From positions 1,495,021-1,559,020 of the forward strand of contig NW_022985067.1 of assembly GCF_010015585.1 (NCBI RefSeq): a DNA stretch of 64,000 bases, read 5' to 3'. The translations under genes were made by a program, and so were the position numbers. Shown here one piece after another: positions 42,291 through 53,052 of the stretch. This DNA comes from Eremomyces bilateralis CBS 781.70. Its lineage: Eukaryota > Ascomycota > Dothideomycetes > Eremomycetales > Eremomycetaceae. The notes beneath the pieces were generated by a model that was not told where the DNA came from, did not search any database, and was given only the letters and a program-made list of their open reading frames with translations. The number at the start of each line of letters is the position of its first letter. The first letter of the stretch is position 1.

Positions 42291-42746
42291 TCACGAGCCA
42301 TCCCGGCCCATCAGCGCTATTTCCTCCACCACCGACCCATCGCTCGCACGCATCGACCCCTCAGGCGTCGGTGCGGGAGCCGTCGAAATCGCACCATCAT
42401 CAACCCCATCGCCACCAATCCCCCGATCGCTCCCACTCCTCTCACTCCCCCGCGTCCGCTTCCCACCGCCACCGTCATCCCCGCTGCCGTGCCGCTTCGC
42501 GATGCGCTGCGATCGGGGGTGACGGAACGAGTGGTGGGGTGTGTAGCGCGGGTTCGACGTTGGCGTAGGCTGAGGATCACCAGGACGGAAGGGGTCCGGC
42601 GGGGAAGAGCGACCGGGCACGGGGTTAGGGCCGGGGAACGGGACGGGTTCGGTGGGGGTGGGGGGAAGCGGGACTGCGGCGGTCGTCGCCGGAGATTGGA
42701 AGAGGGGTCGGAGCGGAAGCCCGCTAGAGATGCGGTTAGCAGCCAC
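42291..42746 (-). CDS. Possible Pro/Gly/Arg-rich protein exon (doubtful)
   Basis: A 150-codon minus-strand open frame with disordered composition (Pro-rich first half, Gly/Asp/Arg second half). It has no ATG at its 5' end. A CTAAC branch and TCTAG acceptor (near 42722-42738) would make it a terminal exon, but I could not find a first exon with matching phase. It may instead be the 3' untranslated region of the PH-domain gene. There is no family resemblance. Confidence 0.25.
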   Translation of the reverse strand: MAANRISSGLPLRPLFQSPATTAAVPLPPTPTEPVPFPGPNPVPGRSSPPDPFRPGDPQPTPTSNPRYTPHHSFRHPRSQRIAKRHGSGDDGGGGKRTRGSERSGSDRGIGGDGVDDGAISTAPAPTPEGSMRASDGSVVEEIALMGRDGS

Positions 42747-43027
42747 TTCCAGGGTTGATGCTAACGGGACGGAGTGGTGTCAGATCGGGGAGGGGACGGT
42801 CGCGTCAGGTCGTTTGTTCGGGGGGGGGGTTCAAGGTACCATATCTCATGCTGCTCGACAATGATACTCAAATTCTTGTGCTTTTCTTTTTGCTCATGCG
42901 GTAGTGTGCTTTTGGTTATGTGTGTGCTGTAGGTGCTCTTCAATTCAATTCCACTCCATCCGGCTCAGCCAGCTAGCTAGCTCGATCCAGCTCAGCTGCT
43001 CATCCTCCTCGCATCATCAAGGTCTAC

Positions 43028-45607
43028 CTACGCAGTCGCCTGAACCGTCTTCCCCGCTGGCGGCGGATCCGACACGGTCACGCTCTCTGCGGTGACATCG
43101 CCAATTGCAGCCGGCTTCTCCTCCTTCGTGACTTCCGGCGTCGTGGTCTCAGGCTTGGTCTCCTCAGCTGGCTTGGCGGTTTCCTCGGTCGCGACAGCCT
43201 TCTCATCGGCGGGCTTGGCCTCCTCAGCGAGCTTGGACGCCTCGCCCTTCTCGGTACTGGAGGTAGGCTTAGCAGCCTTGTCCTTGCCGCCCTTGATAAT
43301 CTTGCTAAAGTTGCGGGACAGTCCGGAGAGGCCCTTGGAGACGTGGGACTTGGTCGTCTTCTCCTCCTTCTTCTCCGCAGACTTGGTCTCCTCGGCGGCG
43401 GGAGTCTCAGTGGCAGCAACCACAGGGGTAGCGGTCTCAGCAACGGCCTCAGCGGGTTTGTCAGCCTCAACAGTCTCGGTGGCGGCGGGAGTCTCAGTCT
43501 CCGCGGGCTTGGCGGCTTCCACGGGCTTGACCTCAGCAGGCTTCTTCTCACCGATCTTCTTCACGCTGCCGCCAAGAGAACCGAAGAAGCTTGACCTGCG
43601 CTTCTCAGATTTAGTGGGAGCGACAGGAGCAGCAGTCTCGGTGGTTGGCGAGGTGCCATTAACGGGCTCTTCAACCTTGGTAGGCTCGTCCTTAGCGGGG
43701 ACGGCAGGAGCGGCTTCCTCGGCAGGCTTGGGAGTCTCTTCCGTGGCAGCAGGAGCAGGCAAGACGGGAGCAGTCTCGGTGGTGGGAGACTTGGACTTCT
43801 CGGACTTGTGCTTGAAGATGCCGGAGATGAAGGACGGCTTGCGGTCAGTAGCAGGAGCAGTCGCAGTCGCGGCAGCGGGCTTGTCGGCTTCCTTGACGGG
43901 CTCCTCCGTGGCGGGAGCAACGACGGCAGGAGTCTCGGTCGCGGGGGTTTCGGTCGCGGGCTCAGTGGCAGCAGCCGCGGTTTCCTCTGCCTTGGTCTCC
44001 TCCGCCTTAGCGGCCGGGACAACTTCAGACTCCTTCTTCTCGTGGCTGGGGCTGCGGAGCTTCTGGACGCGCTCCTGGAGGCCGCCAAAGATGGAAGCGC
44101 GCTTAGCGGGCTTGGAAGTCTCAGTCGCTGGGGTAGCGGCTTCCTCCTTGGCCTCCTCCTTGGGAGCTTCGGTAGCTTCGGTGGTAGCCGGAGCATCTGG
44201 GATTTGCGTCAGTTATGCATTCACTAGGTTAATAAGAATCTCGAGGCTACTCACCGACAGCAGGCTCGACAGCAGCCGCGGCCTCAGTGGCAGGAGTCTC
44301 CTCTTCCTTGGTCTCAGTCTTCTTCTCCTCGGCCTTCTTGGCCTCTTCTTCCTTCTTGCTCAGGAAGCCGAACACGCTGCCACGCTTGCCACGGCTGATG
44401 GAACGAGACTTCTTCTCAGCGGCCGGGGCTGGGGTGGTGGTTTCAGCCTCAACCTTGGTTTCGGCGGGCTTGCTTTCGGCCTTGTCCTTGGTGGTAGCCG
44501 CGGTGGCAGGGGCAACTGCAGCGACGGTGTTTGGCTTGCCTGTTGGGAGGATGATATTAGCTTCATGGTAATAATTGAATTATTAATGTTTCGTTGAGTG
44601 AACTGGGGTGAAGCTAGCGCTGCTAAATTCAACGCGGCGTGATGGCCCTTGCAGGAGTGATGCAGGGGCAACGATGTTGCATGGGCTTGTGGGGAAGTCC
44701 GCATCAAAATTTTACTTTTGCACCTGGCAACAGCCGACGTGTAACCGTTTTCGAAAACACCACTCAAAATTGAAATTGGGGCAACATACCGAGCTCAGCA
44801 ATGCTCGCCTTGTAGCCTTCGCTGTTGAGGATCTCCTCCTTCTTGGCCTTCGCATCCTCGGATGCGGCCTTCAGCGCCAACAACCATCCGTCACGCTCAC
44901 GGCTATTGATGGCCTCGAGGACGTGCTTCTCGGCCTTCTTCTCGCCATCGAGCTTGAAGGAGAGGTCTTGGATGCCGGATTTCTCGAGGTCAGTGATTTC
45001 AGCCTGTAGAACATTGATATTAGTTTGGTGTCCAGGTTGTTGTGAGGTATAGTCACGTGAACTTACCAGGTTGAACACGTGAGCGGGGGTAGCCTTGAGC
45101 TCAGCGGTCTTGGAGAAGAACAGCAGTCCCTTTCCGGTCTGCGAGGCCCAGGCAGCAGTGGGCTGAGAGATCTTCGGCTCTTCGCCACGAAGATACGAGG
45201 CAAGGCTCTGGGTTGAGACAGCCTCCTCGGTGCCGAGCCAGAAGTACTTCTTCTGAGGAACGAAGTGACTGATCACCAACAGTCAGCACCAATTCCAAAT
45301 ACACGAAAACATGCTGTCAGAGAAAGGGCCACACTTACGAAATATGGAGACCTGGAGCCTTGTACTTCAACGAACCCTCAGTGATCGGCTCGATGGGCTT
45401 AACAGCAGGCTTCTCCTTCTTCTCAACCGGCTTGGCCTCCTCCACAGCAGTAGCAGCAGGTTCAGCAGCAGGTTCGGCAGCCGTCTCAGCGGGCTTGTCC
45501 TCCACAACGGGAGCTGCGGGAGTGGTGGTCTCTTCAGGCTTGGTGACCTCGACAACGGCAGCCGGAGCGTCGGCGACGACAGTGGGCTTGGTGGCTTCGG
45601 TCGACAT
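43028..45607 (-). CDS. PH-domain protein with long Ala/Pro/Glu/Thr-rich tail (Meu6-like), 712 aa, five exons
   Basis: Exons 45607-45339, 45268-45067, 45003-44790, 44539-44255 and 44196-43028; introns are 70, 63, 250 and 58 nt. An N-terminal Ala/Pro/Glu/Thr-rich segment precedes a pleckstrin-homology domain at about residues 80-215 ('EGSLKYKAPGLHISHFVPQKKYFWLGTEE', ending in 'INSRERDGWLLALKAAS'). The remaining ~470 residues are low-complexity Ala/Glu/Lys/Pro/Thr with a few basic Ser motifs ('KSRSISRGKRGSVFGF', 'RKPSFISGIFK', 'KRRSSFFGSLGGS') that look like kinase or 14-3-3 sites. The layout matches fungal proteins named after S. pombe Meu6. A role at the plasma membrane or eisosome is plausible but not shown. 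Confidence 0.83.
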
Positions 45608-46042
45608 GGTTGATGATGAGGGTGATTATAAGTTTGTTGGTGTATGGGGTATCTCTGTTTTGCAAATGCAAAAGAAGCAAACAAGAAGTAATCTCGAGGG
45701 TTGCGTGACTAGGTTTTTTGTAAGAGTCCAGGACTTTTTTGGCGAATGAAGCGGGTGAGAAATGACTGGTTTCTTTGCGAAAGAAAAACAACAAGCACAC
45801 TCAGATGAGGTGGGTGTTTGTGTTGAGTTGGTTGGGGGAGAGGAGGGAAGACGAATTCATGCGAATCGTCCGCAACAAACAAACGAGGAGTCAAAAGAGG
45901 CAGGAGAGATGACATACCTAGAAGTAGCGATGGAAGTTGCTACGGTAATTACAAGTCGGTGATGATGACAACGATAATAGTTGCCAAGTCTCACGAAGAA
46001 TTGGAAGTCTGGGAAATGAAACGCGAAGCTTCAGAATGAGCT

Positions 46043-46088
46043 GGGTATCTTTGGGGTATCTTGGGGTATCTTTAGGGGTATCTTTAGG
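46043..46088. repeat. Short tandem repeat, GGGTATCTTT(G) type
   Basis: About four imperfect copies of GGGTATCTTTG-like units, 11-14 bp each, upstream of the PH-domain gene. Confidence 0.8.
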
Positions 46089-46278
46089 AGGTAGGCAGCA
46101 AGCAAGTCAGCTAACAGCCTGGGGTATCTCAAGAAGCAAATGACAATGAAGTCGGATGGGGAGTCAAGGGAGACGTTTGGATGGAAGCGGGTGATTATTG
46201 TGATGAGAAGGTGAGAAGGAGGAGAGAAGAGGAAGAGAAGGAAGAAATATGAGAGCGGGAGGTTGAGGATTGGGAGAT

Positions 46279-46314
46279 GGTCGATGCTGTGGTCGGTGCT
46301 GTGGTCGGTGCTGA
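46279..46314. repeat. Three tandem 12-bp units, GGTCGGTGCTGT type
   Basis: The units read GGTCGATGCTGT, GGTCGGTGCTGT and GGTCGGTGCTGA in direct succession. Confidence 0.8.
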
Positions 46315-47802
46315 TTGCTGTGGTGCTGTGGAGTGTTGGACACTTGGACTGTGGACTCCCTGGACTGTCTGGACACTTGGACAGGTTGGTGGTGGATGGA
46401 GGGAAAGTGGGAAAGGAGGCGGCGTTGGAGGGTTTTAGCGTCAGCCAAGCTGCAGGGGGGCGCCCGGGGTCGGCCCAGGGTTTAGGGCCTGAGAACCTAA
46501 GGGTCCGCAACGGTGCTGGGGGTCCAGTGACGGTTGTTGGGGCTCTACTTTGCTGGCTGAACGGATGTTGAACAGGAAGTTTGGTGTGGTTGTTAGAGGT
46601 TACTTGTCGACTCTGCGCTCACAGAACTCCGATGAACTCGATGGATTTGATGAGCTGAAGTCCTTTGATGAGGATGATGATAATGATGGTGATGATGCTG
46701 AGGTGACGGATTGATTGATCGATGGTTGAAATGATGGATCACGAATTCATTATTTTATTGACCATGGCCAGCTAGTCCAGGCGCCAAGCGGACCCTCCTC
46801 TCCACCCAATGGCGCCAGTTAGTGGGCGCTACTTTAAATGAGCTTCCCGTTCGTCAAAAGCTTCCTGTGGACCAATGATCCATCGGAACTCCAACTTCCC
46901 AGTTTATTATTCCATCCGACCCATCGCCATTGTGTGCATGCTTTCTCGGCTGATAGATGCTCTAAGTTAGATGAGAAGGTCTATCTTTAATCTTTATGAA
47001 CTGTTGGAACGCGAAGAAGGATGAACTCGATCCAGATCTGGCAGTAGCCCTAGGGTGTGGTGATATACAGCCACACGCCAATCCAACGCCCATCAAACGT
47101 GATTCTCTGCCCTCTGCCCTCTACCCTGGAGAGGTATTGGAGAGGTATTCCCTCTCCACTATTTAACAGTCAGCTCCATTAGCCATCCAAGTCCCATCAC
47201 GCAAATCTCCTCCCTCGAGTCCAGTCGATTCCACAGCCCATTTCCAAATCTCCAACATCCAAATATCCCAATGTCCAGTCTCCTGTCCGGTGCAGGGCGG
47301 TTGGCTGTTCAGTTGGCAGCTGCATGCATGAGGTGAGCTGCAGGTGTCGCATGACCTCCCTATCGTGCGGGCCTGCATCTCCACCCCGCCCACCATCCAA
47401 TCATCCCGCCCGAAGGTTACGATAGCTAATCCGTGTGTAAGATCAATATTGGTTTCATGGATTGATGGATGATCGCGGATAAGAGAGGAGGAAGTTGGAA
47501 GATCAGATGTCGAGAGGATGGATCAGCACGGGGTCTAAGAAGTCTATCGGAAGTAGCGGTCTGGTCTAGCCTCGAGCATCTATTACGCGACGTTGATCGA
47601 AGAATTGAAGAGGGTCGATCACGTCGAATGTGGTGATTATCGCATAACGATAAGGTAGTTAGGCAGTAGGCAACAATGTCGCAACTCCCATCAGGTGTAT
47701 GAACTACAAAGTTTATGAACGAAAATTTAACCTTGGGGTTCGACTGCCTTGAAAGATGAAACCTACCTTCATCTATCAGATACGCTATCATGCTATTCTG
47801 GT

Positions 47803-47838
47803 GTCCGTCATCTGTCATCCGTCATCCGTCATCCGTAT
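47803..47838. repeat. Short tandem repeat, 7-bp GTCATCC units
   Basis: GTCATCC-type units are repeated about four to five times (TCCGTCATCTGTCATCCGTC...). Confidence 0.8.
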
Positions 47839-49942
47839 CGAGTATTGCCTCGCAATTCGGTTGAGTAGAGACGACCAGGTATGCCCTGTCCTTTAATCCC
47901 CGAATTGCCCGTGTTCATCCCAGCCCTCTTCTTGCCACCCATTCCGATTGCTCTTAATACGCTGTGAAATAATAAGTCTCGTCATTTTGTCAACAACTGT
48001 ACCACCGCCACCATCACTCCGATAGCAGCTCTCCGTATACGATCCTCGACGTGCAGCCTCATGTTCCTTCCTGGGTAGTAGTACCACCCGAGCGTTCTGC
48101 CATGCCGCCATGCGAGCCCTCCCTCCAATCGTCAACGATGGATCAACGAGCCCCAGCTTCCCCCCAGCACATGGTCAAAGTCCGACGGATGTCGTGACCC
48201 GTGACACACAGCGCCTCCGGGATATGAAGACGTTCGAGAATAATAATCGCGCGCGCCAAATGTCCAACATCAAGGAACCTTCCTTATTACCATTGACGAT
48301 TGCTCGACACCCCCTTTCCAATTCTTAACTCATCTGAGACCCAACTCCTCTTCCCCCCATCGTCACATCACCGTAGTTCTCCGTTGCCCATTTCCCATCG
48401 CTACCCTCACATCTCATCTCACCCTCCAGCCATCAGACAGCGACCATCACCACCCCAACCGCAACCGCGCCAACTAATAAACGAGCCCACCCCCTCCTAG
48501 CCCCGAACGCTAACCAATTTCCCGCTGTCATGACTTGACCCGCTTCCTGCCGACGACCGGCACGCCACTGGCCAACCCGGGCTCGCTCGGCGGTCCAAGA
48601 CCGTCAAAGGCCCATGATCGGCGGAAAACTAGGATGCGTCCGAGGCCGTGTCCGCAATTCATTTGAAGTTTTGAGTTTGGAGGGCCATTTTAAAAAAAAT
48701 TCGGGGGCGCTGAATGGGAGAGGGTTCGGTTGGTGGGGGACGAGGTGGCTGGGTCACTGTCGGGGCTTTTTGAACTTCTTGTCGGTACGTGAAGCGCATC
48801 ATTGGATTGGATTAAACGGAAGGGACATATGGATGGATGTTGTGCATCGGAGATGCCTTAATATTTGTCCCACTTCAACATCGCTCGCCGAGGGATGCAT
48901 AGCCGCTGTAGTGCAACGGGAAGATTTCAATAGACAATAGTCTAGAATGGACTGAACGGGTGCGAGAGGTAGTCGGTCATCGTTCTACTCTACGTGCAGC
49001 CAGACCGTAGCGAACTCAATTGCGATGATGGAGGCTGGGTCAGCCATCTGATCCGTGAATATTCCGTCCATCACAGTCCTATCCGACGAGGACCTGTCAG
49101 TACGTCGCAGCGCCGACCTCCAAACAAGAAATCGTATCACGAACCACAAGCTCAACACATCAATCACTACCCGGAATGTGAATACAAGATGAGACGTGTA
49201 TCAACCCCGCCAGCCGATCCTGTTTCACCCCGTTTCCCACCCGGGTACACGCAGGTCGCAGATGGACCCCTTTTTGCGTCTCTGGTTGACGGATCCAGGG
49301 AACCAGGAACCGGTCGCGGTGGTTGATTTGTGTGTATCGACGACGTGGCAGCCGTGGGATCGGTGACGTGAGTGTAAGAAGCGCAGAAGGAGCTCGGGAA
49401 GGGTGAAAAAATACGGTATCGTATGATATCTGGAAGCCGATAGCGAGAGTGCCGATATGACGATAGGTGCCAGCATGTGGTGCTCATCAACAACAAAATC
49501 CGCATCCGATGGATCACTGTGCAGACCCGGATTCCATCATCGATATCAGCTCCACGCCGCGACACGTCTGGTCACACAAGGCAGTGGGGATATTCGAGCC
49601 GGAGTTTGAGGTGCCTTGCTCGGCACGATCTTTACAACGTTTATCATAAGTTAATAGATTTAAGTTTCTTATTCAACTGGACGGCCGGGATCGTTCCGAA
49701 TGAGTGTACTTTTTAGCCACGAGGGGTCCGGAAACGTTCCGGTGTCAACTCGGGGTTCGTAATGTTGAAGAAGAGCAACACAATAACGCACTACGACAGG
49801 ACTACCCATTTCCAGCTATGATCTTAAGAGTCGATGTTTTTTCTTCCTGAAAGCGTTCTTAGTTTCGATTGTGCGTTTTGAGGGAAGCTTTTCAGCTCGG
49901 AGTCACTGTCTTTCTGTATCAAGTCACCACTTAATAATAGTC

Positions 49943-51618
49943 ATGGCCATCCATAGTGAGCTACTTGTACTCGCAAGTGAGCATCCCGCCAAAGCTATCG
50001 TGAGTCTGTTGCTAGCTGCGGTGACTTTATCTCTTCTAGTCATCAAGAAAATCTTCCAACCCATCGGGAAGCGAAGTTCGAAAGCTCGACTACCACCAGG
50101 GCCACCAGGAGTCTTCCTCCTAGGCAGTCTACTAGACTTCAAGAACAACAGATATGATCCAGAACACAAATATGTACTCTTTGCTCCAACCGCACGACCA
50201 ACCCATCGTTAATCCTCCACAGCTAAAATCCCTTACCCAATATGGCGAAATGACCACCATCCATCTCGGCTCCAAAACCTGGATCCTCCTCAACTCCCCG
50301 CGCGTCGTCTCTGAAATCATCGCCAAGCGTGGCACCCTCACCAACGGCCGCTCCCCGATGCCCATCGCCTCCGGCATCGTCAGCCGCTCCCGCCGCTCCC
50401 TCTTGCTCCCGCCGTCCAGCTGGACCGAGCCCCGTCGTGTCATGCACCACCTCCTCAGCGGCGCCGCGCTGACACAGTACGGTGCCTGGCAGGAGCTGGA
50501 GAGCGCGCAGATGATGGCCGAGTATCTGCGGCAGCCGGGACGCTGGTTCAGGCACCATTATCGGTACGCGAACTCGGTGGTGCATCGCATCGCGCTAGGG
50601 GAGCGGCTGATGAAGTCGGGGAAGGAGCTGGAAGACCTGCAGGACGTGGTCACGAAGTTCGTTGGGAGCATCGGGATGAGCTTGGTGGACTGGTTTCCCG
50701 ACCTGGATCACCTACCGCGGTTTCTGCAGGTCTGGCGACCCTATTGGGAGCGCCTGGACCGGTGGAACTACGACATCTACCGATCATGGTGGCTCCCCGT
50801 GAAGGAGCAGATCGTCAACGGCACCGCGCCGCCCTCGTTCGTCCGCGATGTGCTCCTGGCCGAGAGCACTAAGTATACCGGAAACGATCAGGACGCCATG
50901 TACGTCGCCATGCAGCTCATCGAAGCCGGCAGCGACACCACCCGCGAGGCGCTCAACGTCTTCGTCATGGCATCCCTCTGCCACCCGGACGCCTTCCGCC
51001 AAGCGCGGCTCGAAGTCGACCGGGTCTGCGGATCCAACGCCGAGCGGCTGCCCGGGCTCGCCGACATGGATGCCCTTCCGTACATCTGCGCCATGATCAA
51101 AGAGGTGCTACGTTGGCGGCCGATATTCCCGCTGACCCCCGACCACACGGCGACGGCGGATTTCGACTTCGAGGGGTACCACTTCCCCGCGGGCGTGGGC
51201 TTCGTCATTAATGGAATCCCGGTCTGCAACGCCTGTGAGGATCCGGATGAATTTCGGCCGGAGCGGTGGCTAGATGGACATGAGATGGATGCGGCTCACG
51301 GGTTGTGGCAGTTTGGTGGAGGGCGGCGAATTTGTGTGGGGTATCGGCTTGCGCAGAGGGGGTTGTTCATCAATATGGCACGGTTGGTTTACTGCTTCGA
51401 CTATGCTCCGGTATGTGCTCGGTGGCCGTGACGGAACGTCCCGCTACAGGAGATCGACTCACTGACTGGGATAGGATGGCGATATCAACCCGATTATACT
51501 CAATCATCATAGAATCGATGAACCCTTTCCGGTGAAGGTTACCGTTCGGAGTCCAAAGCATGAGAAGTTGGTTTTGGATGAGGCGAAGAGGCTAGATGTC
51601 CTGCAGTTTGCGGAGTAG
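49943..51618 (+). CDS. Cytochrome P450 monooxygenase, 520 aa, three exons
   Basis: Exons 49943-50173, 50223-51410 and 51475-51618; introns are 49 and 64 nt, both phase 0. The N-terminal membrane anchor ('AIVSLLLAAVTLSLLVI') is followed by the hinge 'LPPGPPGVFLLG'. The catalytic parts are intact: I-helix 'EAGSDTTREA', K-helix 'EVLRWRP', 'PDEFRPERW' and the haem loop 'FGGGRRICVG' with axial Cys448. It resembles O-methylsterigmatocystin-oxidoreductase-type fungal P450s, an ER-bound family often found in secondary-metabolite clusters. The substrate cannot be inferred. A broken Baeyer-Villiger-type gene and a Zn2Cys6 regulator follow within 3.7 kb. Confidence 0.92.
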
Positions 51619-52639
51619 GGGATTTGATGACGATGCACTCTCAGACCGCTGTTCAGTCATCAAGTGTAAGTAGCATTATCTAGATACCCCGTTGAGGGAT
51701 ACCATGCTTTCAATGACGGCATGGATCTGACAGGGAGAGAAGATGGTTAGGACGTGAGGATGATCGCTATGGTGAGGCATGGGTGGAGTAACAGGTCGTG
51801 GAGTTGGGAGAGTGTGGAACCGCGGATGATGTTGAGTAGGAGTTTGTATGAGACTGCGAGGAGAGTGAGTCCCTGTCCGCTGTGCGCCGTGTGGAGCAAA
51901 CTGGAAAATCTCAAAATCTTAAATCTTAGTTGCTAACGGTGCTCTTGACTCTCATACAATGCATCTAGCTAGTTCGGAACATGGTGTCGAGCTTGTATTG
52001 TTCATGGAGGCTTCCGGAGGATAGGGGGAATCCTAATGTCTCTCACCGGAATCATCCCGCGTGTACTAACACAACCCCAAGAATGGCTATTCTATGATAC
52101 TGAACACGGAAAACTTATCACCGGAGCAAGCTTAATTTTACATGATGGGTATCGCATTCGATGGCACGCTTGTTTCGTTCGTTGCATATTGTCCCCATTC
52201 GGGATATTAATCCATTTTCACCCCGTCACCGAAAATATTCCACCACAACCCCACTCAGTTGGAATAGAAATGCGGTTATTCCTATATGAAATGATCGAAA
52301 CAAGAGTCAAAATTATGTTCTGAGCCTCAGTCCTTGCATCAATCATTACGTCGGTACCGTCAAGTCCTAAACCTTGAAAGTCCGGGTCGATCCCAGTAGA
52401 GTTCGTGAAAGTTCGGGCCGATCCCGCGGATATGGAAGCGGAATCAGTGGAATTCGAGAACGCCTCAAAAAGGAAGATAGACTTCAGAGGCAGCTCAGCT
52501 CCTAACGAACTTGCGATGCAGCTGTTTGACTACAGTTAGTACTCCAGAAGTCGCATAAGTAGGAGTACCGAGGACCAAGCTGGGAAACCCAACGGTGACC
52601 CCAGCTATGCTCTTCTTATAGAACTATCACTCACCATGT
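51619..52639. other. Intergenic, nothing recognised
   Basis: AT-rich spacer. A near-duplicated short block (GAAAGTCCGGGTCGATCCC and GAAAGTTCGGGCCGATCCC) occurs around 52377-52427. Its right end may include the degraded upstream part of the monooxygenase relic. Confidence 0.5.
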
Positions 52640-53033
52640 ACATGGCAAGGGGAAACCTCGAGACGGCGCATCCTCGCGGGTGACCTGAACACTGGCGAGC
52701 GGCTGGTCCACGAGTGCCAGGTTCTCTTCTTAGCAGCAGACCAGCTGGTGCATCCCAGCGAGCTCGATAGTCCGGGTGTCGAACGCTTCAAAGGCCCATC
52801 TTCCGCTCCGCCCCTTGGGATACCAGCATCGCCCTGTGAGGGAAAGATGTCGTCGTCTCGGTAACGGCTGCACCGCCACGGAAATCGTGCCGGCAATCAT
52901 CAACGAGACGCAAAGTTGGGCGCAGATCGTCCTGTCGAAGCATCGGATCTTCGCTCTGACCGAAGTCTCTTACCCTAACTGGACGCGGCGGCTGTTGAAA
53001 CACGCTCCACTGACGCTTTGGCTGTTAGTCTAA
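52640..53033 (+). pseudogene. Baeyer-Villiger-type flavin monooxygenase relic, frameshifted
   Basis: Three reading frames must be followed in turn. The first gives 'DLNTGERLVHECQVLFLAAD' and 'LDSPGVERFKG', the second 'PIFRSAPWDTSIAL', a stop, then 'GKDVVV'. The third gives 'GNGCTATEIVPAI', 'AQIVLSKHRIF' and 'YPNWTRRLLKHAPLTLW'. Together these are the middle of an FAD/NADPH monooxygenase, including the second GxGxxG-type motif. At least two frameshifts and in-frame stops show it is dead, and both ends are missing. It lies between the P450 and the regulator. Confidence 0.78.
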
Positions 53034-53052
53034 GGTAGGTAGATGATATCCG

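Larger units (their letters stand above)
45608..49942. other. 4.3-kb region without a recognisable gene
   Basis: Many short overlapping frames are present on both strands, none with family motifs or a convincing splice pattern. The left ~700 bp are probably the leader and promoter of the PH-domain gene. Several short tandem repeats lie here (listed separately). A non-coding transcript cannot be excluded. Confidence 0.5.

Noticed and set aside
43092-44597. A 501-codon plus-strand open frame opposite the PH-domain gene
   Set aside because: It mirrors the Ala/Pro/Glu/Thr repeats of the sense gene (Ser/Val/Gly-rich mirror composition) and crosses the sense gene's introns.
44608-45009. A 133-codon plus-strand frame over the 250-nt intron of the PH-domain gene
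   Set aside because: It spans intron and antisense exon sequence with no motif; the intron's donor and acceptor are good.
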